From contig NZ_CM001240.1 of assembly GCF_000230835.1 (NCBI RefSeq), positions 6,376,279-6,440,278 of the forward strand: 64,000 nt of DNA, read 5' to 3'. Below, one piece after another: positions 1-9,346 of this stretch. The DNA comes from Clostridium sp. DL-VIII (lineage in GTDB: Bacteria; Bacillota; Clostridia; Clostridiales; Clostridiaceae). The position numbers were made by a program, and so were the translations under genes. Under the pieces are notes generated by a model. The model searched no databases. It had not been told where the DNA came from and was given only the letters and a program-made list of their open reading frames with translations. Within the stretch, counting starts at the first letter, position 1. Every line of letters starts with the position of its first letter.

Positions 1-181
1 GACATACAGTATCATCATCAACTATAATTAACTCTCCAACTCCAGCTCTTGCAAGTGCCTCAATGGTATAACTTCCTACTCCGCCTACACCAAAAACAAT
101 TACTTTACTATTTCTTAATTTATCTAATCCATCTTTACCTATTAATAATTCTGTTCTTGATAAAGAATGTTGTGCTGTCAT
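1..181 (-). CDS. tcdA: TcdA/ThiF-family E1-like enzyme, N-terminal fragment (runs off the window)
   Basis: The minus strand opens at an ATG (179-181) behind an AAGGAGAG ribosome binding site and stays open to base 1, giving 60 codons. The peptide begins MTAQHSLSRTELLIG and then has GVGGVGSYTIEALAR and LIIVDDDTV, the Rossmann nucleotide-binding start of ThiF/MoeB/HesA enzymes. The early RTELLIG segment and the GVGGVGS loop fit the tRNA threonylcarbamoyladenosine dehydratase TcdA (YgdL), which cyclises t6A37 in tRNA using ATP. Only the adenylation start is visible, so another ThiF-like protein is possible. It is transcribed away from mtnN, with about 380 bp between the two starts. Confidence 0.75.
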   Translation of the reverse strand, partial: MTAQHSLSRTELLIGKDGLDKLRNSKVIVFGVGGVGSYTIEALARAGVGELIIVDDDTVC

Positions 182-387
182 ATATTTTCTCTCCTTATTA
201 AATAGTTATTTTTTGTATAATAAAATCCTGTTATCCTATATTTTTAATCGTCAATAGCTATTATATCATAAAAATAAGCTAAAATTAGATATATAATTTT
301 AGCATTTTCTCTGTTAAATTTGTCAACTTATGCTTATAATATAATTTAGTATTATGTATATTTAACCAGTTTTATTTATCTGGTTAT

Positions 388-505
388 ATAGATATCCAAA
401 TTATAATCTTTACGCATGTATAGAATAATTACCTATTTAAGCTAGACCTTTGTGTGTATCTATACTCGAAATCACATAAGTTCAATTTTAAAGTTGGATA
501 TCTAT
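388..505 (+). promoter_or_regulatory. Candidate structured 5' leader of mtnN
   Basis: The 377-bp gap before mtnN holds nested inverted repeats. ATAGATATCCAA at 388-399 pairs perfectly with TTGGATATCTAT at 494-505. Inside it GTATAG (418-423) can pair with CTATAC (460-465). Just upstream AACCAG (364-369) pairs with CTGGTT (380-385). The closing helix ends about 40 bp before the AGGAGG. No known riboswitch class was recognised, so an RNA role is inference; a DNA-level operator pair is the alternative. Nothing else was seen between 182 and 558 apart from presumed promoters for the divergent genes. Confidence 0.35.
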
Positions 506-558
506 AAATGTACATTATTTTGTACTTAATTATATTATTTTAGGAGGACAATTATTAT

Positions 559-1251
559 ATGACTATTGGAATAATTGCTGCTATGGCAGAGGAATTAGAG
601 ATTCTATTACAAGACTTAAATCTTGAAACAAAGAAAGAAAAAGCTAACATGACTTTTCACAAGGGTAAATTATATGGCAAAGATGTAGTAGCTGTAGTTT
701 GCGGAATTGGTAAAGTAAATTCAGCTATTTGTACTCAGATATTAGCATCAGAATACAATGTAGATAAGATTATCAATGTTGGTGTTGCTGGTGGAATTGG
801 TAAAGAAATTTATCCAGGAGACATAGTTGTTGCTGAAAACTTAGTGCAACACGATATGGATACTACAGCTTTTGGAGATAAGATGGGACAAATTCCAAGA
901 CTTGATACTTTTGATTTCAAATGTGATAAAGAGATGGTCACTTTAGCTAAAAAAGCTTGCGAAGAAATCTCAGAGTTAAACAGCTTTGTTGGAAGAATCG
1001 CTTCTGGTGATCAATTTGTTGCTAATATTGAAAAAATTCAATGGCTAGATAAGGAATTTGGAGCAATATCCTGCGAAATGGAAGGTGCTAGTATAGCACA
1101 AGTCTGCTACTTAAATTCAATTCCATTTGTAGTTATAAGATCAATTTCTGATAATGCAAATAACGGAGCACACATGGATTATCAAAAGTTTGTTCCAATT
1201 GCAGTTAAGAATTCAACTAGAATATTAAAGCAAATGCTTGAAATGATGTAA
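559..1251 (+). CDS. mtnN: 5'-methylthioadenosine/S-adenosylhomocysteine nucleosidase
   Basis: This 230-aa cytosolic enzyme cleaves the N-glycosidic bond of methylthioadenosine and S-adenosylhomocysteine to release adenine. It serves methionine salvage and removes inhibitors of SAM-dependent methylation. The start MTIGIIAAMAEELEIL is typical of the family. The GVAGGIG loop, the EMEGASIAQVCY substrate-binding segment and RSISDNAN near the C-terminus with the catalytic Asp are all present, and the length is normal. The ATG follows TAGGAGGACAATTATTAT. It is a single gene followed by a hairpin shared with the converging mcp. The long upstream region suggests leader or operator control. Confidence 0.95.
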   Translation: MTIGIIAAMAEELEILLQDLNLETKKEKANMTFHKGKLYGKDVVAVVCGIGKVNSAICTQILASEYNVDKIINVGVAGGIGKEIYPGDIVVAENLVQHDMDTTAFGDKMGQIPRLDTFDFKCDKEMVTLAKKACEEISELNSFVGRIASGDQFVANIEKIQWLDKEFGAISCEMEGASIAQVCYLNSIPFVVIRSISDNANNGAHMDYQKFVPIAVKNSTRILKQMLEMM

Positions 1252-1364
1252 GGCATTATCAAAAATAGCAAGTCAATTTATTTCTTTGTCTGATGAAAAA
1301 TATTTTCAGCATATTTGAACTTGTTATTTTCTTTAATATGCCTAACGTTAATTTCCTCTACATA

Positions 1365-1428
1365 AATAAAGATCATACTTTGTATAAGCTATATAACATA
1401 TATGCTCAATGAAAGTATGATCTTTATT
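1365..1428. terminator. Bidirectional hairpin between mtnN and mcp
   Basis: AATAAAGATCATACTT (1365-1380) is perfectly complementary to AAGTATGATCTTTATT (1413-1428). The 16-bp stem is followed by T-rich DNA on both strands and sits between two converging genes, as expected for a shared Rho-independent terminator. The 32-nt loop is long. Confidence 0.7.
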
Positions 1429-1431
1429 ATT

Positions 1432-3438
1432 TTACTTTAAAGTAAATTTGCTCATCTTTTCCTTTAAGTTACCCGCAATATCTTCAAGGTTACTTGCATA
1501 CTGTGTAAGTTCATCCATTGTTGCGCTTACTTCTTCTGCTGATGCTGTAACTTCTTCTGATATAGATGCTGATTCTTCTGATACTGCTGCTATATTTTCT
1601 ATTTGTGATTTTACTTTTTCCTTATTTATATGCATTTTTTCATTTAAATCTTTGATCTCTTTAATTGCATCTGTTAAAGGTATTATTGATTCAACTATTT
1701 TAGCGAATATATCTTCTGTTTCTTTTATAACCTGACCTTGTGCCTGAGACATTTCTCTGCTTGCTTCCATTGCAGCTTTAGTGTTATTTCCATTAACGCC
1801 TATCTCTGTAACAATAGTTTTTATTTCATCAGTAGATTTCTTAGATTCCTCTGCAAGCTTTCTTATTTCTTCAGCAACCACTGCAAATCCTTTTCCTGCT
1901 TCCCCTGCTCTTGCTGCTTCTATACTAGCATTTAATGCTAAAAGATTTGTCTGCTCAGTAATTTCTTCAATTACATTTGATATGTAATTAATTTTATTTA
2001 TACTTTCTATCATTTCTGCAACCATACCTGCGGACTTAATAGCATTTGTTTTAGCACTTGCAGCCTTATCTATTAAATCTTGGATTATAAAAATTCCCTG
2101 CTTACTTAAATCTTTAGTTACATTTGATAAATTATTAATATTACTTGTATGCTTATCAACTTCATCTATTCTATCTGATAATTCTTCTGCATTAGCTGCA
2201 ATCTCAGTAGCAAATTGTGCTTGACTTGTAGCTCCAGTTGATACTTCTTGTATAGCATTTGTCACCTCTGATACTGACGATGTAGTTTCCTCTGACATAC
2301 TTGCTATATTGGCAGATGCCTCAATTAAATTTGCAGATGTATTTTGAACATTGTCCAGCAAATCAGATAAGCTGTCCAACATAGTGTTAAAGTCATCTCC
2401 AAGTTCCTTAAATTCATCCTTTGCTTTAACAGTAATTCTTCCTGTAAGATCTCCCTTTGAAGCTTTGTTAATTACACTCTTCAATCTATTTATTTCTTTC
2501 ATAAGATACAATGCTGCAATAACTCCTATGGAAACTCCTATAATAACTAATACTATTGAAATTATAAGCATTGTTCCATGTATAGCCATTACACCATCTT
2601 CAACTTCTTTGCCATCAATGATTCCAATGAGCTTCCATCCAGTCTTTTCATCAGTTTCCTGGCATACATAAAATGATTTTTTATTACTTTCAAAAGTGTA
2701 TACTCCAAGGTCTTCCCCTTTGGCTGAGTTCCAGAACGATAAACCAGTAACATTATCTTCTGCTACAGTGTTTTTATCATTATTTACTATAATATCTCCA
2801 TCACCATCTGCAAGTAAAACATAGCCTGTATTTAATAATTGTATTCCACCTATGTATTTCTGCATCGCATCAAGGGACATATCAATTACTATAACTCCTA
2901 TAAACTGTCCATTATCATCTTTAACTGCTTGAGCAACTGTCATAACCTGCTTTCCTGATACAGCATCTTTATATGGTTTAATATATACTATCTTACCATT
3001 AGCTGCTTTTGCTTTTACATACCATTCTCTTTCCTTAAAATTCAAATCATTTAAGGTTAAGACTCCACTATCTAATACTAGTTCGCCATTTTCTCCAGCA
3101 AAACCTGCATTTATGATTCCATCAACTGATGTTTTAGTATCCTTAAACATTCCTTGAACATAGTTTACTGTAAGCTTATGATCTGCACCTGAATTAGTCA
3201 GATCTTTAATATATATGTTTTTTGCTGCTACATCCATTTGCGTACCTAACACCTGCAGATACTCAGAAAATCCTTTATCAACTTCTTTAATCGTTTGTAT
3301 ACTAGTTGTTTTTAAGCTACTTTCTAATGCTGATTTTAATTTATAAATCGAAATTTCTCCTATTAATAATATAGGTACTATAATAAACAATGCAATTCCT
3401 ATAACAATTTTTCGAAATAGTTTACTATTTTTTTTCAT
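1432..3438 (-). CDS. Methyl-accepting chemotaxis protein with dCache sensor
   Basis: A 668-aa transmembrane chemoreceptor that should feed CheA/CheW. There is a first membrane helix at about residues 9-30, then a long extracytoplasmic region with Cache features ([36 protein letters not shown]). A second helix at about 285-312 is followed by a HAMP linker (about 313-367). The cytoplasmic hairpin holds the conserved tip [20 protein letters not shown] and [16 protein letters not shown]. Dimeric Cache folds often bind amino acids or organic acids, but the ligand cannot be read from sequence. It is monocistronic, with a good ribosome binding site. Shorter plus-strand reading frames inside it are antisense artefacts. 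Confidence 0.95.
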   Translation of the reverse strand: MKKNSKLFRKIVIGIALFIIVPILLIGEISIYKLKSALESSLKTTSIQTIKEVDKGFSEYLQVLGTQMDVAAKNIYIKDLTNSGADHKLTVNYVQGMFKDTKTSVDGIINAGFAGENGELVLDSGVLTLNDLNFKEREWYVKAKAANGKIVYIKPYKDAVSGKQVMTVAQAVKDDNGQFIGVIVIDMSLDAMQKYIGGIQLLNTGYVLLADGDGDIIVNNDKNTVAEDNVTGLSFWNSAKGEDLGVYTFESNKKSFYVCQETDEKTGWKLIGIIDGKEVEDGVMAIHGTMLIISIVLVIIGVSIGVIAALYLMKEINRLKSVINKASKGDLTGRITVKAKDEFKELGDDFNTMLDSLSDLLDNVQNTSANLIEASANIASMSEETTSSVSEVTNAIQEVSTGATSQAQFATEIAANAEELSDRIDEVDKHTSNINNLSNVTKDLSKQGIFIIQDLIDKAASAKTNAIKSAGMVAEMIESINKINYISNVIEEITEQTNLLALNASIEAARAGEAGKGFAVVAEEIRKLAEESKKSTDEIKTIVTEIGVNGNNTKAAMEASREMSQAQGQVIKETEDIFAKIVESIIPLTDAIKEIKDLNEKMHINKEKVKSQIENIAAVSEESASISEEVTASAEEVSATMDELTQYASNLEDIAGNLKEKMSKFTLK

Positions 3439-3670
3439 CTCTTACGCACCCCTCATCATGGCAAATTAACTAACTAATCATCTTATAACTTATCTTTAAG
3501 GAAATATTAACAACAATGCATAGTATTGTAGCATTATACCATTTATTCAATTAAATAATATAATATTACTATAAAAATATTATATTTTCTTATACATTAT
3601 TAGCTGTAATTTGTCTAGATAACGTTTTCTTATCTCTTATTCTTCTTTTTTTTCTAAATATCACTATAAA

Positions 3671-3712
3671 AGCTGTCCATTAAGCAGAATTTCATCTGCT
3701 TTAATAAACAGC
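3671..3712 (-). terminator. Terminator after the nitroreductase gene
   Basis: On the minus strand GCTGT...ACAGC encloses an inner AAGCAGAT/ATCTGCTT-type stem, followed by CTTTTATAG. It lies just past the nitroreductase stop. The rest of the 300-bp gap 3439-3740 is AT-rich and should contain the mcp promoter; no other feature was seen. Confidence 0.65.
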
Positions 3713-3740
3713 CCAAAACTCAATATAAGTTATTAAAATT

Positions 3741-4559
3741 TTACTTCCATAATATACTTGCAGCTTTTCTTGGAACTGTTCTAACATACTTTACATTTGG
3801 ATATCCAACTATCATGCAAGTTACAACTTCTTTATTTTCCTCTAGTTCAACTAATTCTCTAATCTTTTCATTCCCTTGTGCTGCAAATGTAAAGAACCCG
3901 CTAAAAAATGTTCCAAGTCCTAGAGCATTAGTCATAAGTTCCATATTAGAAGATGCTAGCGATGCATTTACTTGTGAATCAGACACTACAAGAATTACTG
4001 CTGGAGCATTAAAAAATAGCCTATCATTTTTAGGATTTTCTTTATATCCTTCATACATCTTTATCCACATCTGTGCATATCTTTTAAATGGTCTAGTTTG
4101 TTCATTTAAGTTATTAAGTATTTCTTCACCTTTGATCTTAAGGCTCTCAAAAACCAATTTCTTAAGTTCATCTATCTTATCTTTTACTACTACATAGGAA
4201 ACATTTTGACTATTACTACCTGTTTGAGTAAATCTGCCTGCTTCAATAATCTTAGCAATTTTTTCTGTCTCCACATCTTTATCTTTAAATTGTCTTGTAG
4301 TCCTTCTAAATTTTATGAAATTTAATAATGTTTCTGAATCTATTTTAAATTCAGTTTCATTATAAGTTTTTACCTCTTCCATATTATACTCATCTGTAGA
4401 TACAGCACCTTTAGGACATACTGCAATACAATGACCACATTTAAAACATGCAATATTTCTAACTTTAGCCTTTCCATCAGCTATCTTAATATCATTGGCA
4501 AAACAATCTTTAACACAAAGTCCACAGCCCACGCATTTTTCATTATCTACAATCATCAT
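3741..4559 (-). CDS. Nitroreductase-family protein with two N-terminal [4Fe-4S] clusters
   Basis: A 272-aa fusion of a bacterial ferredoxin module and an FMN-dependent nitroreductase domain. Cysteines at about 9, 12, 15 and 19 and at 38, 41, 44 and 48 give two CxxCxxCxxxC motifs. From about residue 80 the sequence is nitroreductase-like (FIKFRRTTRQFKD, GRFTQTGSNSQNVSYVVV, ALGLGTFFSGFF). Such clostridial proteins pass electrons from ferredoxin or the clusters to FMN and reduce nitro or quinone substrates; the physiological substrate is unknown. The ATG at 4559 follows AAGGAGTTATATATT. A clear promoter with an overlapping dyad lies about 110 bp upstream, so single-gene regulated expression is likely. 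Confidence 0.9.
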   Translation of the reverse strand: MMIVDNEKCVGCGLCVKDCFANDIKIADGKAKVRNIACFKCGHCIAVCPKGAVSTDEYNMEEVKTYNETEFKIDSETLLNFIKFRRTTRQFKDKDVETEKIAKIIEAGRFTQTGSNSQNVSYVVVKDKIDELKKLVFESLKIKGEEILNNLNEQTRPFKRYAQMWIKMYEGYKENPKNDRLFFNAPAVILVVSDSQVNASLASSNMELMTNALGLGTFFSGFFTFAAQGNEKIRELVELEENKEVVTCMIVGYPNVKYVRTVPRKAASILWK

Positions 4560-4655
4560 AATATATAACTCCTTTTTATGTTATTTTCAAGCATCCTCGC
4601 TGTACAACTCATAATATTTTTATAAGCAGAATTAGCTTGTCCTTACCTTCAAAAT

Positions 4656-4694
4656 ATATACCATACAGTATATCACTCAGTTTATCTCTGTCAA
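4656..4694 (-). promoter_or_regulatory. Promoter of the nitroreductase gene with overlapping dyad
   Basis: On the minus strand TTGACA (4689-4694) is followed after 16 bp by TATACT (4667-4672). The -10 overlaps the imperfect palindrome ATATACCATACAGTATAT (4656-4673), a plausible repressor operator. The rest of the gap 4560-4966 holds only AT-rich sequence and the GNAT-gene terminator. Confidence 0.6.
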
Positions 4695-4873
4695 GTCAAA
4701 TAGTTATTCTACTAATACAATCAATCACTTAATCCATTGTATTGAATATATTAATAAAGATACAGATACTATTTAGGAGCATAGAATGATATCAAATTAT
4801 TATATAAATATTCTAAAATCATTTAGTGCTACTTAATTTAATGAAATCTTATAAATATTTTTAGAGCAAAAAT

Positions 4874-4911
4874 ACTGATGCAACGACATATGCCATCACC
4901 ATTGCATCAGT
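4874..4911 (-). terminator. Terminator after the GNAT gene
   Basis: ACTGATGCAA (4874-4883) pairs perfectly with TTGCATCAGT (4902-4911). On the minus strand the stem is followed by ATTTTTGC, giving a normal intrinsic terminator. Confidence 0.75.
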
Positions 4912-4966
4912 AAAATTCCTCTAATCTTTATCTTTAAATTTTCCTAAATAAGTTTATTTGTAAGCT

Positions 4967-5458
4967 TTAAAACTCTAGGAGCATATTATTCCATACTGCA
5001 TTCCCATGAGTTGAATCAGCAATTCCTTTATGTACATATCCAAATCCCTCATAAAAATGAATTAGATGTTCTTTACAGGTCAAAATAATCCCCTTCTTAC
5101 CTCTATCACGAGAAATATTTATTAAGTAATTCATTAATTTTCCTGCAATACCTTCATGCTGATAATCAGGAGCCACAGCTAATCCAAATACAGTTTGATA
5201 GTCTCCACTTGGATTATGCAGCGATGCATCATGATATAATTCATCTGGGAGGCTTGGTTTATCTGTTATACATCCGTTAATATATCCAACAATTTTATTA
5301 TCAATTTCTGCAACGAAAAAGCTTTCTGGAAAGGCATCAAATCTCTCATAAAAACTTTTTAAAGATGCCCCTTCAGCCTTTGGGAAACACAAATTCTCGA
5401 TATCTGCAACATATTTTATATCTTCTCTTACTACTGGTCTAATTAAAAGACTATTCAT
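4967..5458 (-). CDS. GNAT-family N-acetyltransferase
   Basis: A 163-aa single-domain acetyltransferase. RPVVREDIKYVADIE at the N-terminus is the usual GNAT first strand and helix. VFGLAVAPDYQHEGIAGKLM is the beta4/acetyl-CoA pyrophosphate loop (Q/R-x-x-G-x-G/A). GIILTCKEHLIHFYEGFGYVHKG is the C-terminal part with the FYEGFGY motif. It probably acetylates a small amine or protein N-terminus; the substrate cannot be assigned. It is monocistronic, with a good ribosome binding site (AGGTGATTAG) and its own terminator. Confidence 0.85.
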   Translation of the reverse strand: MNSLLIRPVVREDIKYVADIENLCFPKAEGASLKSFYERFDAFPESFFVAEIDNKIVGYINGCITDKPSLPDELYHDASLHNPSGDYQTVFGLAVAPDYQHEGIAGKLMNYLINISRDRGKKGIILTCKEHLIHFYEGFGYVHKGIADSTHGNAVWNNMLLEF

Positions 5459-5854
5459 CTAATCACCTCTCCCTTAAATAATTCACATTTATATTTCTTA
5501 ACAATACAAAAAAACTTATTTTTAAAAATTATTTTTTATTGCGAATAATAAATTATTTTAATACAACAGCTATACATTGTCAAAAAACTATTCTATAATT
5601 TATAATCTTCTCTCAAACCATCCATTGCCTGTATTTCAGTGGTAAATACAACTTTAATATAACATTCCTTATTAAGTACTTAATCCACTAAATAGAAAAA
5701 TGATATAAGAAAAGGAATAGGACTTGTCAACATCGTATTTCAACACTCTCTCAAGCCTTGAAAATCAATACTTCAATCCTATCCCTCTAATTTTTTTCTA
5801 TTTAAATTTCAATATAAAAATCAATATTCTCGATTCTTTTTTCTTGTCTCTTTG

Positions 5855-5936
5855 ACCTGATTTAGTCAATCTTTTTTATCACGTAAGCAATCTTTTTTAT
5901 TATGTCGTCAAAGATTTTTATTGGAGGACAATTTAT
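5855..5936. repeat. Degenerate end of a second 320-bp-family element
   Basis: The sequence just before repeat copy A (TAGTCAATCTTTTTTAT, GCAATCTTTTTTAT, then GGAGGACAATTTAT) is a decayed version of the right end of the 320-bp elements (AATCTTTTTT repeated, GGGGACATTTAT). The A locus was therefore probably once a tandem pair like copies B and C. The remainder of 5459-5854 is AT-rich and shows no gene. Confidence 0.45.
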
Positions 5937-6256
5937 TGTTCCTGTAAAAAAAAGATTGCATAAAGCAATAAACTGGTAATATGACTCTGAAGGCTTGCGA
6001 TTACTACTACAAGGGCAGTAGCCAGGAAGGAGCCGTTAAAAAAAGTATGACTATATATAATGAAGGAAAATTGAATAAAAACTAAAAAGAGCCTATAAAA
6101 TGAACGAAAAAAAGAGCATAAATTCGAATTAAGAAAACCGACCCGAAGGCTTTGTTCTACTCGCTTTTATGCTCTCTATTTTATTCTGTTTTTTTACTGC
6201 TCCGCCACGTAGTCAATCTTTTTTATTTCTTGGTTAATCTTTTTTTGACGGGGACA
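5937..6256 (+). repeat. 320-bp TGT...ACA repeat element, copy A
   Basis: The element has imperfect terminal inverted repeats: TGTTCCTGTAAAAAAAAGAT at the left and the reverse complement of TGTCCCCGTCAAAAAAAGAT at the right. The interior has dyads (GAGCATAAA...TTTATGCTC; CTACT...AGTAG) but no convincing gene. Copy A is essentially identical to copy B (15280-15599) and close to C and D. It lies between the GNAT gene and an IS. Flanking pentamers are TTTAT and TAGAT, the same as for copy C. Confidence 0.85.
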
Positions 6257-6326
6257 TAGATAACAATCGTAATATATTCAATTTCTATAATCCTTATGCT
6301 TTTATCAGTGAATAATTTTATTTAAA

Positions 6327-7705
6327 ACTATAAACGAGCGAAATCGCAAACAAATATTTCCAATTGAATAACTAAAAAGATACTTATGCAACATTGAAAA
6401 GCTCTAAAATGGTATCAATAGGCTCTCCAGCTTGAGTTTTTTCATAAATGAAAGTTATTTTTTCGGCCTCTAATTGAACTCTAGCATTTTTTAATCCATC
6501 ACTAAATTTTAAAGTATCTTCGGATACTTCTAATCCATAATAAACATATGTAATCATCATAATAAGCAGATATCTTTTTATACTTTTTTCACTGCGAATT
6601 TGATAATCATCTAATCCTAGTTTTTTCTTAGATTCTCTAAAGAAAATTTCGATCGGCCACCTATGTTTGTAGTGGTTTAGCAATTCCAATAATGACATAT
6701 TAGAATCAGGACTTATAAAAGCTCTTAAACAGCCATCTTTAAAAAGAGCTTCTTTAGGCCAACTTAGAATTATTAAGGCTTCTTTTAAATCATTTAACTT
6801 TCCTTTATAGGAATATACATAATACTCTGAGTTGCCAACTTTAACTAGGTCGACATCCTCTTTAGTTAGTGTTTTCCCGAAAGCGTTAAGCTTAATACCA
6901 AGTCTTTCATGATTAGTAGGATAAATTACTCTGTTAGTACGTAATCCACCTACATATTTGAAACCAGCTTTTTTAGAAGCATTAAAAATCTTTTTACAAC
7001 TATACCAGCTATCACACAAAACATATCCTTCATTTTTTGGAGATGGTAAGGAATTTATAAGCTCAATAGCCATTTGAATTTTACTCTTAATCTTTTTGTC
7101 GTAAATAGATATTGAGTATGGCATAACAACATCATCACAAATAAGCATAACAGTTACTAATTGATGTCCGTAAACAGTTTTATGTTTTAAATGAGAATTG
7201 TGAAAACTACACTTTTCAATAGGTTTTACTGCCTTTGACGAGGGCACAGTCCTTTCCGAGATAGTATCATCTATAGCGACATAGATTGGTTTTCCAGTTG
7301 CTTTAGAAATTTCCCAAATCTTTTTTATAACCAAATTACGGAGTGCTCTTTCAACAAAGTCTTTATTCCAAGGACTTTTAGATAAGAATTTTCCTACATT
7401 CGTCCTATGCCTGAAAGGCATAAGGTCGGCTACGTCAGTAACTTTACCTACAAATCCTTTTTTTATCATAGCACTCATAATAAGAGCTATAATATGAAGC
7501 TGCGGCTTAGTAAAATAAATTGCAAATCTTGATTCTTTTAAGAATTTGATTATAGATGATGAATTTGTTATAATTGAGCCTATGAACATTTATGTTATCT
7601 CCTTGTTATTTTTTGTGTGAGAACTTAATTATAACAAATGATTTTATAAATGTTCTATTTTTTATTATTGGTAAGTTATTGGATGTAAAAACGCTCGTTT
7701 ATAGT
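6327..7705 (-). mobile_element. IS4-like insertion sequence
   Basis: ACTATAAACGAGCG at 6327-6340 is a perfect inverted repeat of CGCTCGTTTATAGT at 7692-7705. The two ends enclose one transposase gene, giving an element of about 1.38 kb. No matching target duplication was found at the ends. The interrupted cbiO does not resume on the left side, so adjacent DNA was probably deleted after insertion. Confidence 0.9.
6384..7589 (-). CDS. IS4-superfamily DDE transposase
   Basis: A 401-aa transposase of the RNase-H DDE type. The first Asp lies in VAIDDTISERT (about residue 127), the second in LCDSWYSCK (about 213), and the Glu in HYKHRWPIEIFFRESKKKLG, which fits the Y-x2-R-x3-E-x6-K signature of IS4-type enzymes. 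It catalyses cut-and-paste movement of the surrounding element. The ATG follows GGAGATAACATAA. The frame is intact and full length, so the copy may be active. Confidence 0.9.
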   Translation of the reverse strand: MFIGSIITNSSSIIKFLKESRFAIYFTKPQLHIIALIMSAMIKKGFVGKVTDVADLMPFRHRTNVGKFLSKSPWNKDFVERALRNLVIKKIWEISKATGKPIYVAIDDTISERTVPSSKAVKPIEKCSFHNSHLKHKTVYGHQLVTVMLICDDVVMPYSISIYDKKIKSKIQMAIELINSLPSPKNEGYVLCDSWYSCKKIFNASKKAGFKYVGGLRTNRVIYPTNHERLGIKLNAFGKTLTKEDVDLVKVGNSEYYVYSYKGKLNDLKEALIILSWPKEALFKDGCLRAFISPDSNMSLLELLNHYKHRWPIEIFFRESKKKLGLDDYQIRSEKSIKRYLLIMMITYVYYGLEVSEDTLKFSDGLKNARVQLEAEKITFIYEKTQAGEPIDTILELFNVA

Positions 7706-7902
7706 CTATAAATAATTTTCCCATGTTCTGGTATAAGTACCCCATCTATATTCAAGAAAAAAGTTGATTTTCCTGAGCCATTGGACCCAATAACAGCAAT
7801 CTTCTCACCTTCATATATATCCACACATACTCCATCTAATGCAGACTTTCCATTTCCATAAGTATATTGGAGATCTTCAATTTTTAATATTAATTTTCTC
7901 AT
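7699..7902 (-). pseudogene. cbiO: cbiO, ECF cobalt transporter ATPase, truncated by the IS
   Basis: Only the first about 63 codons of an ABC ATPase remain: KIEDLQYTYGNGKSALDGV, IGSNGSGKST (Walker A) and NIDGVLIPEHGKI. The frame then runs into the IS end and stops after YRL. The signature motif, Walker B and H-loop are lost and do not reappear beyond the IS. CbiO powers the CbiMNQO cobalt importer, so this locus cannot make a working transporter unless another ATPase substitutes. It starts 12 bp after cbiQ, in the usual order. Confidence 0.9.
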
Positions 7903-7914
7903 AATAGTTCCTTT

Positions 7915-8817
7915 CTATCTTGTAAAGCTCCAAAGCAAAATTAAAAAAAACAAGAATACTGCTGCGATAATAATTTGTATTGTTTCTACATTTTTATCTT
8001 CCTCTAAAAATACAAGATCTCCATCATAACATCTAGCTTCCATAGCATCATAATAAGCGTTTGCTTTCTTAAGTGAAATAATAAGCATATTACTTGCTAT
8101 ACTTCCAAATGTATAACAAGAAGTTTTAAAATCACAATAACCTTGACGTGACTTTGCAGAATTTTTCATTTTAGTAGAGACATCCATTAAAATAAATATA
8201 TAACGATAAATTAGACTCATCAATTCTACAATAATCTTTGGTACACATGCCTTGCGTAACACATAAATAATCTCAGAAGTTGGCGTTGACAATGTCATCA
8301 TTTGTAGAGCACTAATAGCTGCAAAAATTTTCAAAATCAAAAATATCATCTTCTTAAGTTGCATAGTTGAAGTAAAAACATAGCAAAATCCAAGAGATAC
8401 GTTATACTGCCCTATAGGCTGCTTGAAAAAATCAATAGCAATAGTAACAGTGCTGAGTAAAATAAAAGTAATCGGAATTGCCAGTATTGACAAATATTCA
8501 ATTGCTGGAATCTTTCCTTTTATAACTGTCAGATAAGCCATCACAATTATCACTGCAGCAGATACATATGGATTGTCCAATACAATACAAAGAATCAGTG
8601 TCAAGATTGATAGATATACTTTAAATGCAGCATTCCACTGCCTGTTTTTTGAAACATAAGCATAAAAGTCAATTGAATATCCCTCTCCATGCTTATGACC
8701 TATTTTATGTTTATTATGATGTATGCCATCACTATGAATATGCTCACTTAGATATTTCCATATAAAGAAAAAAACAATCATTAAAAAAATAGCACATAAA
8801 ATAACAATTTCCTCCAT
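7915..8817 (-). CDS. cbiQ: CbiQ, energy-coupling (T) component of a cobalt ECF transporter
   Basis: A 300-aa membrane protein with an N-terminal helix, a His-rich cytoplasmic stretch (HIHSDGIHHNKHKIGHKHG, residues 26-44), about five further hydrophobic segments, and the T-component coupling signature in NAYYDAMEARCYDGDL. CbiQ links the substrate-binding CbiM/N unit to CbiO ATPases. It lies behind a cobalamin riboswitch and a 22-codon ORF and before the broken cbiO. No cbiM or cbiN is present here. The unusual His-rich N-terminus may be a metal-binding extension (inference). Confidence 0.85.
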   Translation of the reverse strand: MEEIVILCAIFLMIVFFFIWKYLSEHIHSDGIHHNKHKIGHKHGEGYSIDFYAYVSKNRQWNAAFKVYLSILTLILCIVLDNPYVSAAVIIVMAYLTVIKGKIPAIEYLSILAIPITFILLSTVTIAIDFFKQPIGQYNVSLGFCYVFTSTMQLKKMIFLILKIFAAISALQMMTLSTPTSEIIYVLRKACVPKIIVELMSLIYRYIFILMDVSTKMKNSAKSRQGYCDFKTSCYTFGSIASNMLIISLKKANAYYDAMEARCYDGDLVFLEEDKNVETIQIIIAAVFLFFLILLWSFTR

Positions 8818-8872
8818 ATCACATCTCCTTTAAATTTTTATATGGTTTTTCTACAAAAAAAAGTCCTTTTAA

Positions 8873-8941
8873 CTAAAGTGTTAAAAAGACATAATAACAA
8901 AACATACTTACTAATATAAAAACAGTAAATAAATCTTTCAT
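8873..8941 (-). CDS. 22-aa hydrophobic peptide ORF behind the B12 riboswitch
   Basis: The ATG at 8939-8941 follows AGAGGGGGCGTTTTG, and the ORF encodes MKDLFTVFILVSMFCYYVFL plus two residues. It is one predicted membrane helix. Its ribosome binding site abuts a CTCTA/TAGAG hairpin that could be the riboswitch expression platform. It occupies the place where cbiM or a small transporter subunit would be expected. It could be a real small membrane subunit, a leader peptide or a remnant; no family was recognised. Confidence 0.4.
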   Translation of the reverse strand: MKDLFTVFILVSMFCYYVFLTL

Positions 8942-8969
8942 CAAAACGCCCCCTCTATCACTCGTAGAG

Positions 8970-9120
8970 TTAATGGTGCAAAATATAGGCAGGTCTTCTG
9001 ACTTAAGAATCATCATTTAAGTACGTCTTCCCTAATTAAAAGTGACATAATGTACTTAAATTCCTCTAATACAGCTACGGGATAGTTCAGGAATCTTACC
9101 TGATTCCCTTTTAATTAATC
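8970..9120 (-). promoter_or_regulatory. Cobalamin riboswitch
   Basis: On the minus strand GGGAATCAGGTAAGATTCC is followed by GAACTATCCCGTAGCTGTA, and later by the B12 box AGTCAGAAGACCTGCC (8988-9003). These are the hallmark conserved blocks of the adenosylcobalamin-type riboswitch. It precedes the 22-aa ORF, cbiQ and cbiO. A short hairpin (CTCTA...TAGAG) right beside the GGGGG ribosome binding site suggests translational control. Confidence 0.93.
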
Positions 9121-9346
9121 AATTTAAAATATAATAAAATTTGATTAAACCTATATTTTATTATTAAATTTTATTTCTCATATCAATATATACAATAGCA
9201 TTATTAATTCGGAAAAGCAATTAGTATATTTTCAAAATATATTTATATTTTGCAAAAGTAAATCACTAACTTTAATATCGTATTTAGAATATAATGCTTG
9301 ATAGTTGAAATATATGAAATAAAATGTGTAATATATATTAAGATTT

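Noticed and set aside
1448..2671. Plus-strand ORFs inside the chemoreceptor gene
   Set aside because: They are antisense to a well-supported gene, lack ribosome binding sites, and encode Ser-rich shadow sequence.
6030..6085. 12-codon peptide (MTIYNEGKLNKN) inside the 320-bp elements
   Set aside because: It has an AGGAG upstream, but the copies are nearly identical throughout, so conservation gives no evidence of coding.
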